This document shows, piece by piece, positions 17,657-26,419 of a DNA stretch of 39,279 bases. The position numbers and the translations under genes are program-made. The notes beneath the pieces were generated by a model. It saw nothing but the letters and a program-made list of their open reading frames with translations, was not told the DNA's origin and ran no database searches. This DNA comes from Corynebacterium sp. HMSC078H07 (GTDB taxonomy: Bacteria > Actinomycetota > Actinomycetes > Mycobacteriales > Mycobacteriaceae), in assembly GCF_001812805.1 (NCBI RefSeq), contig NZ_KV810470.1, forward strand, positions 1 through 39,279, read 5' to 3'. Within the stretch, counting starts at the first letter, position 1. The number at the start of each line of letters is the position of its first letter.

Positions 17657-20089
17657 ATGAAGGGCAACGTTGTAGATATTTACAAGGCTTTTGACGGTAC
17701 GGATAAGAAGCTTGTTATTCCCGTTTATCAGCGGAATTATGACTGGACCTCAAAACAGTGTGAACGCCTCTTCGACGATATCGAGGACATGATCGACACT
17801 GGTCGTCCGAAGCACTTTTTTGGCGCCGTGGTAGGGAACCCCGAGGATTCCTTCACCTGGGTGGTCATTGACGGCCAGCAGCGTATGACTACGGTTAGTC
17901 TGCTGATGCTGGCGCTTGTCCATGCTATTGAAGCCGGTGAGATTGAGGCGGGTGACGAAGCCTTGGCTGGGCAGCTCATGCGCAACTACCTTGAATTCAG
18001 CGATGGTGGGGACCAAAAATTCAAGTTAAAGCCCGTGAAGGACGATAGGAATTCTTACGCTAAGCTCTTCGGCCCTGAGGACCAGTTCAACGAGAAGTCC
18101 AAAATTACAGCGAATTATCGCTATTTCCGTGAACGGTTGCGCAATGTCCATTTCGATGCCAAGACTTTTTGGGACGAGGGGATATCCAACCTTGAAGTGA
18201 TGCTGCTGGATTTGGAAAAGCAGGATAATCCCCAAAGAATTTTTGAATCCCTAAATTCTACAGGCTTGGCCCTTAAGGAATCGGACAAGATCCGAAACTT
18301 CATCTTGATGGATATGCCTCAAAAGGAGCAGGGGGAGGTGTATGAGAAGTACTGGAACGAGATGGAGAAAAACGTCTCCTTTAACACTGACGACTTCATC
18401 CGATGGTTCCTAGTGGCTCAAACAGCCAAGACTCCTAACAAGGCTGAACTGTTTGAATCATTCAAACTCTTCACAAAGAACAGTGGTAGGAGTACTCACC
18501 ACATCGCACAGGATCTTCATCAATTTTCTCTTTATGCCAGGGAAATTACGGAGGCGAACACTGGGGACAAGAAAATTGATAAACGTCTTCGTCGAGCAAA
18601 CATGGTTCTCGGTGGAGTGGTCAAGCCATTGCTGTGGCTAACCTACCGTGATTTCAAGAACGGCGTCATCGATGGCGCTGACTTTGAGAACATGCTTGGG
18701 GTTATTGAAAGTTATATGTTTAGGCGATTAGTAGCGAATATCGGTACAAATGCACTAAACAAGATTTTTAGTGGTGCCTACAGTGATATTCGGAAATTGC
18801 GTAAGAACAACGAGGCCTACAGTGAAATCCTTGCTTATGTGCTCATGAGCCGCCGCGGTGGTGGCCGATTCCCCGATAACAATGAGTTTAGGGAAGCTTT
18901 CCAGACTCGGGACTTCTATGCCATGAAAAACTACCGTGGCTATTTCTTCGATTTCCTCGAGCGTGGGTTCTCCAAGGACGTTGTCGATATTGCAGGGTAC
19001 ATCGGCGAAAATGAGCTGACCATTGAACACATCATGCCGCAGACCCTGAGCAAACAGTGGAAAGAGGACCTTGGGCCGAACTTCGAAGAGATTCACTCGG
19101 TATGGGTTAATCGCATTGCGAATCTGACGATCACTGGATATAACTCTGAATACTCGAACCGCCCGTTTGCTACTAAGAAAACTATGGAGGGTGGTTTTTC
19201 GGAGTCGCCTTACCTCCTGAACAGGTATGTCAAGGAACAGGAAGCATGGGGCCTGCAGCAGCTTGAAGAACGCAGCGAGTTACTAGCGAATCGAGCACTC
19301 GAGCTCTGGTCATATCCGACCAGTACCTTTGAGCCAGAGAAGGAAGTTATTCCTTTTGAGCCCATGGGCGTTGACCGCAGCTTTACTGGTCGTTATATCG
19401 TTGCGGTCGAGTTAGAGGGAACTAAGAGCTCGGTGACGACGTGGGGAAGCATGCTAGTCAAGACTCTACGTATGCTTCTGGAATATGACCGTGAGGCAGT
19501 CTTGGCTATGGCCGAAGAGACCCGTCAGCTCAGAACAACCAACGTCAAGCAACTTGTAGAGCAAGACAAACGCTGGAGCCAAGTTGATCCCGCACTTGCC
19601 GTTGCTAAGGATAATTCGACCTCCGCAAAGTTGACTTTGCTTCGAAAAGTCTGCGAATCGATCGGGTATGACCCAGACGATATTCTTATCTACCTGCGGC
19701 CTGACCAGGATGCTGTCAATGTTAAGGAAGCAGCGCAGGAAAGAGCAGAGGATGCGCCCTACGCGGAACTCGTTGCACTTAGGCCCCTCATTGATGAGCT
19801 TACTGACAGTGATTTAGGTGAAAGCGAGACTGCAGATGAACGCCGAGGACTCGTCGGCGCTGTCGAGATCTACAGAGTTGAGAACCCTAAACAAACCCTC
19901 GGAGGATTAACCCTTCAAGAATTCATGACCCGAAACGATGGTCACGACATCACCGCAGAACAAGCGATTTCCTGTCTGTCTCTGTACGCAGAGATGGCGG
20001 AGTTAATGGGGCCACAGGTCTGGCACGATGCGATCATTCGCGGAAATATCAGTACGCTTTTGGCCGCTATTGAAGGTTCCTCCTCGTAA
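17657..20089 (+). CDS. GmrSD-like restriction nuclease, DUF262 + DUF1524 fused
   Basis: This is an 810-residue protein. The N-terminal DUF262 (GmrS-like) domain has VYQRNYDW and VIDGQQRMTT (Asp 72 to Thr 79), the ParB/sulfiredoxin-like nucleotide-binding motif. The central DUF1524 domain is an HNH nuclease with LTIEHIMPQTL (His 458), then NRIANLTITGYNSEYSNRPF. Fused GmrSD proteins are modification-dependent (Type IV) restriction enzymes that act on modified phage DNA. About 230 residues after the HNH domain (from roughly 570) include TSAKLTLLRKVCESIGYDPDD, which I cannot assign to a known domain. The start ATG has GAGGGAG upstream. It lies 91 bp after the Type ISP gene, forming a two-gene defence block, and its base composition is more AT-rich than the backbone. 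Confidence 0.88.
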   Translation: MKGNVVDIYKAFDGTDKKLVIPVYQRNYDWTSKQCERLFDDIEDMIDTGRPKHFFGAVVGNPEDSFTWVVIDGQQRMTTVSLLMLALVHAIEAGEIEAGDEALAGQLMRNYLEFSDGGDQKFKLKPVKDDRNSYAKLFGPEDQFNEKSKITANYRYFRERLRNVHFDAKTFWDEGISNLEVMLLDLEKQDNPQRIFESLNSTGLALKESDKIRNFILMDMPQKEQGEVYEKYWNEMEKNVSFNTDDFIRWFLVAQTAKTPNKAELFESFKLFTKNSGRSTHHIAQDLHQFSLYAREITEANTGDKKIDKRLRRANMVLGGVVKPLLWLTYRDFKNGVIDGADFENMLGVIESYMFRRLVANIGTNALNKIFSGAYSDIRKLRKNNEAYSEILAYVLMSRRGGGRFPDNNEFREAFQTRDFYAMKNYRGYFFDFLERGFSKDVVDIAGYIGENELTIEHIMPQTLSKQWKEDLGPNFEEIHSVWVNRIANLTITGYNSEYSNRPFATKKTMEGGFSESPYLLNRYVKEQEAWGLQQLEERSELLANRALELWSYPTSTFEPEKEVIPFEPMGVDRSFTGRYIVAVELEGTKSSVTTWGSMLVKTLRMLLEYDREAVLAMAEETRQLRTTNVKQLVEQDKRWSQVDPALAVAKDNSTSAKLTLLRKVCESIGYDPDDILIYLRPDQDAVNVKEAAQERAEDAPYAELVALRPLIDELTDSDLGESETADERRGLVGAVEIYRVENPKQTLGGLTLQEFMTRNDGHDITAEQAISCLSLYAEMAELMGPQVWHDAIIRGNISTLLAAIEGSSS

Positions 20090-20177
20090 AGCCGGTGGTC
20101 CTTCAAGCGCCCACTCACCTGCCTCGTAGCATTAGCGAAAAAATCGTGACGAAGTGGCGTCGCCAAGCACTGCCGAA

Positions 20178-20552
20178 TCACTTGCTGTAGTACACGATGA
20201 TGGGGACCAGCGCCACAGCTAGGAGCACGAGTGTGATGGTGCCGGTTTTCTTGCGCGCTGGATCATCGGATAGCAGTGCAGCCAAGGCTAGGAAGGCAAA
20301 CAGCGGTGTTAGGACGAACATCGCCAAGAGCAGACCGATAAGGATGAAAAGGCCTAGGAAGCCGAAGAGGAATGACGCGTCGTCACCAACGAGATCCGCG
20401 ATGAAGAGTGAACCGTATCCAATTGCCCAGCCGCAAAGAACGACAATAGTGCCTTTGAGGGCAAGCGTCTCATTGAAGAATCGTGCCAAGCCACGTCGTC
20501 TTTCCGGTGATTGCTCTTCGGGGCGATTGGGCTCGGCGGTGTGCTGTTCCAT
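20178..20552 (-). CDS. Small integral membrane protein, function unknown
   Basis: This is a 124-residue protein starting MEQHTAEPNRPEEQSPERRRG. A polar, charged N-terminus is followed by strongly hydrophobic segments: GTIVVLCGWAIGYGSLFIADLV, then FLFGFLGLFILIGLLLAMFV running into LTPLFAFLALAALL, and a last one, TGTITLVLLAVALVPIIVYY. Three to four membrane spans are likely. The reading frame stays open far upstream, but that extension is antisense to the lysozyme gene. The ATG at 20552 is chosen because AAAGGA sits correctly before it. The gene is transcribed divergently from the lysozyme gene. I do not recognise a family. Confidence 0.72.
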   Translation of the reverse strand: MEQHTAEPNRPEEQSPERRRGLARFFNETLALKGTIVVLCGWAIGYGSLFIADLVGDDASFLFGFLGLFILIGLLLAMFVLTPLFAFLALAALLSDDPARKKTGTITLVLLAVALVPIIVYYSK

Positions 20553-20692
20553 GGCGCTGTCCTTTGTCGGCGTCAGTGTCTGATGTTGCCATTGCCAGAA
20601 TGTGTGGTGGCGAGGTTGAGCCGCAGTGTAGCAGCGGGCGGTGCTGCACGGCGGGGCTCTGGGGAGTGGCGCCGGTGATGTGACAAAAGCGT

Positions 20693-20727
20693 TTAGTGTT
20701 TCGCGTGTTGCTTCAGTGGTTAGTGTT
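20693..20727 (+). promoter_or_regulatory. Direct repeat upstream of the lysozyme gene
   Basis: TTAGTGTT occurs at 20693-20700 and again at 20720-20727, 27 bp apart, the second copy a few bases before the AGGAGG of the lysozyme gene. A related GTGTTGC lies between them. This could be a two-site regulator target for a cell-wall hydrolase gene. No clear -35/-10 pair was found. Confidence 0.3.
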
Positions 20728-20741
20728 AAAGAGGAGGTAGT

Positions 20742-21905
20742 GTGGCGCGCATGAGCCATGCACGTCGCCTTGTTACCGCCGCCGTTACCGCAGTAGCGGC
20801 CGTGGCACTGTCCGTATCCACCGCCGTTGCCATCCCGTCCTACGCACCTTCCGGTGTGGATGTCTCCGGCAATAACCACATGTCCCTGCGCGGAATCGAT
20901 TGGGATGCCGTGAAGTCCGATGGCCAGTCCTATGCCTTCGTCAAGGCTACAGAAGGTATCGGGTTTGTAAATTCCCACTTCGTGCGTGATGCCAATGCCG
21001 CAGCTGCTGCTGGGCTCAAGGTTGGCGCCTACCACTACGCACGCCCGGCAGGGGATGCCAAGCAGCAGGCGGCCAGCTTCGCCTCCCAGATTGCGCTGGT
21101 GCCGACGCAGACCCTTCCGCCGGTGCTCGACATTGAGGTTGATGAGGGCTTGAGCGCTAAGCAGCTGGAGGAGTGGATCGACACCTTCATGACTGAGGTG
21201 AAGTCCCTGACCGGTCGCACGCCGATGCTGTACACGTATAAGTACTTCTGGATGGGCCAAATGGGTAACACCACGCGCTTCTCCGAGTACCCGCTGTGGT
21301 TGGCGGCCTACCAGGACACCGCGCCGGACCCGGTCGGTGGCTGGGACAAGCTGGCTTTCTGGCAGCGTTCGGGTTCTGGGCGAGTGGCCGGCATTGAGAC
21401 GGACGTTGACTTGAACCTCTTTAACGGTACTGAGGCTCAGCTGCATTCCTTCTCCGGTGGCAATTACATTGACTTTGGTGGCATCTTGGATGACCTGGTC
21501 ATTCCGGGGGTGGACCTTGGTGATGACGCCGGCGTACTGATTGCTGGAATCCTGGCGCTGGCAGCAGGTGCGGCGGCCGTTCCTGCCGTGGCTGATGCTG
21601 CGAAGGATGCGGGTCTAGACGTGGATCCGACCGGGCTTGTGAAGCAGGCAGAAAAACTGCTCAACACTGGCGCTATTAGCACCGACGACCTCAAGGACCT
21701 GGCACACAACGACGCTACCGTCGGCGACCTGGCAATCTTCTTGGATAACGCGCAGCACCTGCAGGACTTTGATGCCAACAACGTCAGCGAGCAGGACGTA
21801 AAGTATGCCAGCCGTGCCGCCCGCAGTGTTGGTCACGCCGCGGGTGTGGACATCCCGGCATTTGATTCCAAGCAGGTGGCGGACCTGCTCAAGAGCCTGC
21901 GCTAA
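20742..21905 (+). CDS. Secreted GH25 lysozyme (N-acetylmuramidase)
   Basis: This is a 387-residue exported protein. A signal peptide (SHARRLVTAAVTAVAAVAL..., cleavage after AVA, about residue 30) leads into a GH25 domain with GVDVSG (Asp 40), SYAFVKATEG, GAYHYARP, PVLDIEVDE (Asp 130, Glu 132; the catalytic DxE) and DVDLNLFNG. It should hydrolyse the MurNAc-GlcNAc bond of peptidoglycan outside the cell. After about residue 250 comes a domain I do not recognise, with a hydrophobic Ala/Leu-rich stretch (GVLIAGILALAAGAAAVPAV) and a helical tail. The stretch might associate with the membrane or envelope. The start is GTG 20742, 4 nt after AGGAGG; ATG 20751 is the alternative. The gene lies in the region that separates the desulfurase from mnmA. 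Confidence 0.92.
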   Translation: MARMSHARRLVTAAVTAVAAVALSVSTAVAIPSYAPSGVDVSGNNHMSLRGIDWDAVKSDGQSYAFVKATEGIGFVNSHFVRDANAAAAAGLKVGAYHYARPAGDAKQQAASFASQIALVPTQTLPPVLDIEVDEGLSAKQLEEWIDTFMTEVKSLTGRTPMLYTYKYFWMGQMGNTTRFSEYPLWLAAYQDTAPDPVGGWDKLAFWQRSGSGRVAGIETDVDLNLFNGTEAQLHSFSGGNYIDFGGILDDLVIPGVDLGDDAGVLIAGILALAAGAAAVPAVADAAKDAGLDVDPTGLVKQAEKLLNTGAISTDDLKDLAHNDATVGDLAIFLDNAQHLQDFDANNVSEQDVKYASRAARSVGHAAGVDIPAFDSKQVADLLKSLR

Positions 21906-21928
21906 GTCTCTTTAGGGCTTGAGTGTCC

Positions 21929-22771
21929 TTAACTCTCCACGCCCTCCGGGGCGTCGTGGCGTGGGCTCGCACCGGTAAAGAAGCGGCGGGTCCAGGACTC
22001 GTCGCGGAAGTGTGCGGGCACCGCACCAGAAAGTAGCGGCTTGGCTAGGGCGGCGGCGTCGGGGGAGCCGTCCGCAGGTAGCTCGGTATCTGAGCCGATG
22101 AGAATGATGTTGCCGTAGCGCCGGCCTTTAAGCATGGGAGGGTCGGCGATAACCGCGAGGTGGGCAAAGACCTCCGCCATTCCGGCCAGCTCCGCCTTCG
22201 CGCCTTGGAGATCGGAATGGTCACCGCAGTTGGCCACGTAGAGGCCACCGGGGCTTAGCGTGGCATGGGCGTGCTGGAAGAACTCTTTGGTAGTGAGAGG
22301 TTCAGGCGTGACGGCGCCGGCGAAGACGTCGCGGATGATGACGTCGAAGCGGTTCGGCGGGAACCCTTCGGTGACTGCGCGTGCCTCGCCGGCGCGGATT
22401 TTGACGCGGGGCGCAGAGGGGATATCGGCCAGCTCGCGGATGAGCTCGGCCAGCTTGGCGTCGAGTTCGACCACCGTGTTGTGGGAATCCGGCCACAGGT
22501 CAGCGAAGTAGCGGGGGAGAGAACAGCCACCGCCGCCCAAATGGAGTAGGCGCTTGCCAGGAGCGAGGTTCTCCACCGCGGCAGCAATCCAGCGCATGTA
22601 CTCAAACTCGAGTGTGCGTGGCTCATCGGGGATGAGGTGGGAGGAGGGCACGCCATTGACGTTGAGGATGAAGGCGCCATCGCGGAAGGGATCCGGCTCG
22701 ACAACGAGCTCGCCGGTGGATATCTCATAGGTTCCTGCAATGGAGTTGGTGGTGTTGCGCTTTCTGCCCAT
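21929..22771 (-). CDS. Spermidine-synthase-like SAM-fold protein
   Basis: This is a 280-residue protein from ATG 22771 (AGAGG upstream), starting MGRKRNTTNSIAGTYEISTG. The core is a Rossmann SAM-binding fold: LLHLGGGGCSLPRYFAD (motif I), VVELDAKLAELIREL (acidic end of strand 2) and DVIIRDVFAGAVTPEPLTTKEFF, followed by LSPGGLYVANCGDH. This is the actinobacterial spermidine-synthase-like group. The aspartates expected for aminopropyl transfer are not clearly preserved, so a true polyamine role is doubtful and a methyltransferase function is possible. The frame continues upstream to 22930, but the extra arginine-rich part overlaps the mnmA start and is not believed. It is divergent from mnmA. 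Confidence 0.82.
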   Translation of the reverse strand: MGRKRNTTNSIAGTYEISTGELVVEPDPFRDGAFILNVNGVPSSHLIPDEPRTLEFEYMRWIAAAVENLAPGKRLLHLGGGGCSLPRYFADLWPDSHNTVVELDAKLAELIRELADIPSAPRVKIRAGEARAVTEGFPPNRFDVIIRDVFAGAVTPEPLTTKEFFQHAHATLSPGGLYVANCGDHSDLQGAKAELAGMAEVFAHLAVIADPPMLKGRRYGNIILIGSDTELPADGSPDAAALAKPLLSGAVPAHFRDESWTRRFFTGASPRHDAPEGVES

Positions 22772-22875
22772 AGTGCCTCTTAGCTTAGGGAATAGGCTGT
22801 GTGGTCCGCGTGTTGGGGTATGAGGTACACCGCGACTAGCCTTGGTGGACGACAAAGCAACGAGAAGGGGAGAGC

Positions 22876-23961
22876 ATGCGAGTACTGGTAGCCATGTCCG
22901 GCGGCGTCGATTCCTCCGTGGCGGCCGCACGCGCAGTGGAGGCGGGCCATGACGTCATTGGCGTGCACCTAGCGCTGCACAAGGATGCGCAGCAGACCCG
23001 TGAGAAGGCTCGTGGCTGCTGCTCCTTGGAGGATTCCGCCGATGCCCGTCGTGTGTGCGACAAGCTCGGCATTCCCTTCTATGTGTGGGACTTCTCCGAG
23101 GAGTTCAAGGAAGCCGTCATCGGGGATTTCGTGGATTCCTACGCCCGCGGTGAGACCCCGAACCCGTGCCTGCGCTGCAATGAGAAGATTAAGTTCGCAG
23201 CGCTGCTTCGCAAGGGCATGGCGCTGGGCTTTGATGCGGTGGCCACGGGCCACTATGCCACCATCGACTCCGATGGCTACATGCGCCGCTCCCTGGATGA
23301 GAACAAGGACCAGTCCTATGTGTTGGGTGTCATCACCAAGGAGGAGCTCGACCATTGCTTCTTCCCGATTGGCGATACCCCGAAGCCGCAAATCCGCGAG
23401 GAAGCCAAACACCATGGCTTCTCAACGGCGGCTAAGCCAGATTCCTATGACATTTGCTTCATCCCGGATGGCAATACGCAGGCCTTCCTGGGTCGTTCCA
23501 TCGGCCTGCGCCCGGGCATGATCGTGGATACTGAGGGCAACGAACTCAAGGAACACGACGGCGCGTGGAACTACACCATCGGCCAGCGCAAGGGCTTGGA
23601 TATCAAAACCCCGACGGCTGACGGTTCCCCGCGCTACGTCACCGACATCGACGCCGCCACCGGCACCGTGACCGTGGGATCGCGCGCCGACTTGGCCGTG
23701 ACCCGCATCGAGGCCGACCGCCTGAAGTACCTGCACCCCGCGATGGAGGGTGACTTCGACTGCGAGGTACAGGTGCGCGCCCACGGCTCCGTCGTGCCCT
23801 GCCGCGCTCACGTTGACCGCGAGGCTGACCGCATGACGCTGGAGCTTAACGAGCCACTCTCTGGCGTCGCCCGCGGCCAGGCCGCGGTGCTCTACTTGCC
23901 GAGCCCGGATGAGCTGGGCGATATTGTGCTGGGTTCTGGCACGATTTGTGGGACTGAGTAG
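22876..23961 (+). CDS. mnmA: tRNA-specific 2-thiouridylase
   Basis: MnmA (361 residues) makes the 2-thio group of uridine 34 in tRNA for Lys, Glu and Gln, using ATP and persulfide sulfur. The PP-loop is [11 protein letters not shown] at the N-terminus. The catalytic cysteines are in [12 protein letters not shown] (Cys 101) and DICFIPDG (Cys 194). GHYA, DQSYVL and the C-terminal tRNA-binding beta barrel are present. The start ATG follows AGAAGGGGAGAG, an ideal site. The sulfur donor, a cysteine desulfurase, lies about 10 kb upstream rather than directly before it. Confidence 0.97.
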   Translation: MRVLVAMSGGVDSSVAAARAVEAGHDVIGVHLALHKDAQQTREKARGCCSLEDSADARRVCDKLGIPFYVWDFSEEFKEAVIGDFVDSYARGETPNPCLRCNEKIKFAALLRKGMALGFDAVATGHYATIDSDGYMRRSLDENKDQSYVLGVITKEELDHCFFPIGDTPKPQIREEAKHHGFSTAAKPDSYDICFIPDGNTQAFLGRSIGLRPGMIVDTEGNELKEHDGAWNYTIGQRKGLDIKTPTADGSPRYVTDIDAATGTVTVGSRADLAVTRIEADRLKYLHPAMEGDFDCEVQVRAHGSVVPCRAHVDREADRMTLELNEPLSGVARGQAAVLYLPSPDELGDIVLGSGTICGTE

Positions 23962-23963
23962 TT

Positions 23964-24332
23964 CTAGCGAAGCACGCAGTCAGCGATAAGTCGGTCGAGT
24001 GCTCGAATATCAACCTTTGGTCCAACGTTGATTTTGATGTGGCCAGCACGAGTCCACAGCTCAAGCTCCGCGTTGACATCGAGAAGCTTTCCCGCGTTTT
24101 CGGTCGACCACATATTGATGGCGGAATATGGAAGCGAATAGACTTCGACCTTCTTTCCTGTAAGGCCTTGGGAATCCCGGACGATGAGGCGATGAGTGGT
24201 GAAGACCGCTGCATCTCGAATCGTTTTAAAAGCGCAAACTGGCTTCTCGTTGGCAGTCAGCATCGCTGGTATGTCATGGGGTATCTCGCAGGGAGAGTAG
24301 AAAGTCCACCCAGTAAATTGTTCTAGAGGCAT
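23964..24332 (-). CDS. Bacterial PH-domain protein (bPH_1/YvbH-like)
   Basis: This is a 122-residue protein starting MPLEQFTGWTF. A seven-strand pleckstrin-homology-like pattern is visible: FKTIRDAAVFTTHRLIVRDSQGLTGKKVEVYSLPYSAINMW, then the AELELWTRAGHIKINVG strand pair and a terminal helix (DIRALDRLIADCVL). This fits the bacterial bPH_1 family, whose roles are mostly unknown. ATG 24332 is preferred over the open extension to 24401 because AAAGGA lies 7 nt before it. The gene lies antiparallel in the 3' gap of mnmA, ending 2 nt from its stop, and is divergent from the MetE-like gene. Confidence 0.8.
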   Translation of the reverse strand: MPLEQFTGWTFYSPCEIPHDIPAMLTANEKPVCAFKTIRDAAVFTTHRLIVRDSQGLTGKKVEVYSLPYSAINMWSTENAGKLLDVNAELELWTRAGHIKINVGPKVDIRALDRLIADCVLR

Positions 24333-24404
24333 GACATTGTCCTTTCTGTGTGACTGTAGCTTTCTTGATGGTGGGATTATAGAGGATGTTGAGGAGGACA
24401 TGAG

Positions 24405-25313
24405 TTGACTGGATTTGCCCTTGGCCCCATGCCCGGCACGTCCATGGCGGAGGCCGCGGAAATCATCTTGGGGGAGACGGAGCTTCCCGCTATCCCGCAG
24501 CTGCCCGAGCGTGGGCTGGGCTCGGATGCGGTCGGCCGCACGGCCAGTATGGTGGAGGCTATCTCCATCGACCGCGGCCCGCGCTCATGGCGTATGACCG
24601 CGCGCCCGTAGCTTCTCACGCGCCGCGCCTGGGACCGGCTGGAGCGCGACCTCGACGAGGTCCAGGAGGTCTGGGGTGAGACTGTGCCGCGCGTCAAGGT
24701 CCAAGCGCTTGGTCCGTGGTCGCTCGCAGCGAGCATTGAGCTTTCCGACGGCCACCGCGTCCTCACCGATCGCGGCGCCTTCGCCGAGCTTGCCGACGCC
24801 CTCCGCCACGGCCTCCGCGCCCACGCCCAGGACGTCGCCAGCCGCTTCCACGGGGAGGTCGTCGTCCAACTCGACGAGCCCCTGCTTGCCGACGTCATCG
24901 CCGGACGCATACCCGGCACCACCGACTTCGATACCATCCCGGCGGTCCCGGATGAGGTCGCGCTCGACCTCCTGCACTCTTTCGAGGTGGACTACCTGCA
25001 CGCCCCGCCGCTGTGGTCAGTGGCGCCTGCAGCCACGACCTTCCTCACTGATTTCCGTGGCCTAGAGACTCCACGTCACCTTGACGGTTTGGGAGAGCAC
25101 TTAAGCGCTGGTCACCGCATCGGCCTAGGGCTCCCCGGTTCCGATGCCCGCGCCGAGGCCATCGCGCTGGCCCGGCACCTCGACCGCGTCGGCATGCCCC
25201 GTGAGCTCCTCGTCGATCATGTCGACGTCTATCCGGTAAAGGCCTCTGCTCGGAGCTTACGCTCGGCTACTGAGACCGCCGACATCCTTACCCGCGATGC
25301 TGGCGATCTCTAA
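24405..25313 (+). pseudogene. MetE/UROD-type TIM-barrel protein interrupted by an in-frame TAG
   Basis: The frame starts at TTG 24405 behind GAGGAGG and reads FALGPMPGTSMAEAAEII, PAIPQLPERGLGSDAVGRT and RGPRSWRMTARP. It meets TAG at 24609-24611 and continues in the same frame as LLTRRAWDRLERDLDEVQEVWG through PVLDID-less barrel segments to HVDVYPVKASARSL at 25313. The order and spacing match the actinobacterial vitamin-B12-independent methionine-synthase-like protein that stands between mnmA and ligA (Rv3015c as I recall). A single base change, such as CAG to TAG, explains the break. Both halves keep backbone codon use, so the loss looks recent, or it is a sequencing error. The downstream half could start only at weak internal codons. 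Confidence 0.8.
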
Positions 25314-25369
25314 TTGAGCTTTCACCTGACCTAGGCCTCGAATATGAACCAGAACAGGCTAGATATCTA

Positions 25370-25398
25370 TTGCAGCATGCTTTCTTTTGTAGGATAAT
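25370..25398 (+). promoter_or_regulatory. Promoter of the DUF1963 gene
   Basis: TTGCAG (25370-25375) and GATAAT (25393-25398) are separated by exactly 17 bp, a good housekeeping sigma promoter, giving a leader of roughly 35 nt before ATG 25442. Confidence 0.55.
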
Positions 25399-25441
25399 CC
25401 CTGATTAAACCCTCGTTGTCCTAGAGAAAGAACCACCTGCC

Positions 25442-26398
25442 ATGCCAGAGTTCACAGCACAGGCTAAAGCGCTACGTTCGATGATCGAGTCCGGAGAGCT
25501 CATCTCCGAAGATGCCGATGACCTAATCCAACTTGCCAAACCAGGCGTCGTCCTTCCCTACTCCAACGGCACTCCCACCGAACATGGCTCGTACTTTGGC
25601 GGCAGGCCGTATCTTCCGGAAGGTTCGGCATGGCCCATTTCAAAGAGCGGTCAGCCATTACTCCATATCATTCAGCTAAATTTTGCAGACATTCTCCGTC
25701 ATGTGCGTGCAGAGGGAGTATCGGAAAGCGAAGCAACTCTCGACGGATTGATTCCGGAGTCAGGTATTTTTCAACTCTTTGTCGGTGCTGATCCGTTCTT
25801 CGGCGGTTTCGATTCGGATTCGCCTGGCGATGGCATGGAAATTCGCTATATCCCTGAGCCTGCGGAAGGCTTTGGCAACCACAGCTTTCCTGGACCTCAT
25901 ACCGCGGCGCCTGCTGCCTTCGATGAAAAGGACGAGGAATTTTGCTCTCCGTTTGACAAGGATCTTGGGACGGTTATGAACTCTCCGATTCCTTTGTCTA
26001 GCGCAGCTGCAATGATCCCTCCCACTGACTATGCGGTGTACGAGGCTTTGAAGTCTAAAAAAGGCGATGACTTTCTTGAAAACTTTGATTACTTTGACGA
26101 GCTGGTTGAATTGCGGAGCGCAGCCAGCAACCAAAGTAACATCATGCTTGGCGGCTTCCCCGCTTTCGCGCAAGACCCTTCGGAGCCTGATGGGTACGTT
26201 CACTTCCTAGAAATCGATTCCACATATCTGGAAGAAGAAGAGCTTCCTTTCGAGGCCATGTGGGGTGACCTAGGTGTGGCCCACGTATTCCTACACCCAG
26301 ACGCATTGAAGAAAATGCACGCCGGCGAGGCTGTCGTGTACCGCTCCGAGAATACTGGCAGGTCCGATGGCGCTGTCTTTTACTGGGATTGTGGCTAG
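25442..26398 (+). CDS. DUF1963 domain protein
   Basis: This is a 318-residue protein with the DUF1963 signature: SYFGGRPYLPEGSAWPISKSG, PLLHIIQLNFAD, IPESGIFQLFVGADPFFGG, and later MLGGFPAFAQDP and FLEIDS...WGDLGVAHVFLHPDAL. Members are acidic cytoplasmic proteins of unknown biochemistry; some occur next to toxins and are suspected immunity proteins. No toxin gene is adjacent here. The start has only a weak AGAAAG site. Base composition is more AT-rich than the neighbouring backbone genes, as expected for an acquired gene. It converges on the AAA ATPase gene with 21 bp between the stops and no hairpin terminator there. Confidence 0.8.
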   Translation: MPEFTAQAKALRSMIESGELISEDADDLIQLAKPGVVLPYSNGTPTEHGSYFGGRPYLPEGSAWPISKSGQPLLHIIQLNFADILRHVRAEGVSESEATLDGLIPESGIFQLFVGADPFFGGFDSDSPGDGMEIRYIPEPAEGFGNHSFPGPHTAAPAAFDEKDEEFCSPFDKDLGTVMNSPIPLSSAAAMIPPTDYAVYEALKSKKGDDFLENFDYFDELVELRSAASNQSNIMLGGFPAFAQDPSEPDGYVHFLEIDSTYLEEEELPFEAMWGDLGVAHVFLHPDALKKMHAGEAVVYRSENTGRSDGAVFYWDCG

Positions 26399-26419
26399 TT
26401 TTGCTTCCTAATTTCCCAT

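Noticed and set aside
20553..21446. Long N-terminal extension of the small membrane protein on the minus strand
   Set aside because: It is antisense to the lysozyme gene; a proper ribosome binding site precedes ATG 20552.
22772..22930. Upstream extension of the spermidine-synthase-like protein
   Set aside because: Overlaps the mnmA start and lacks conserved sequence; ATG 22771 has AGAGG.
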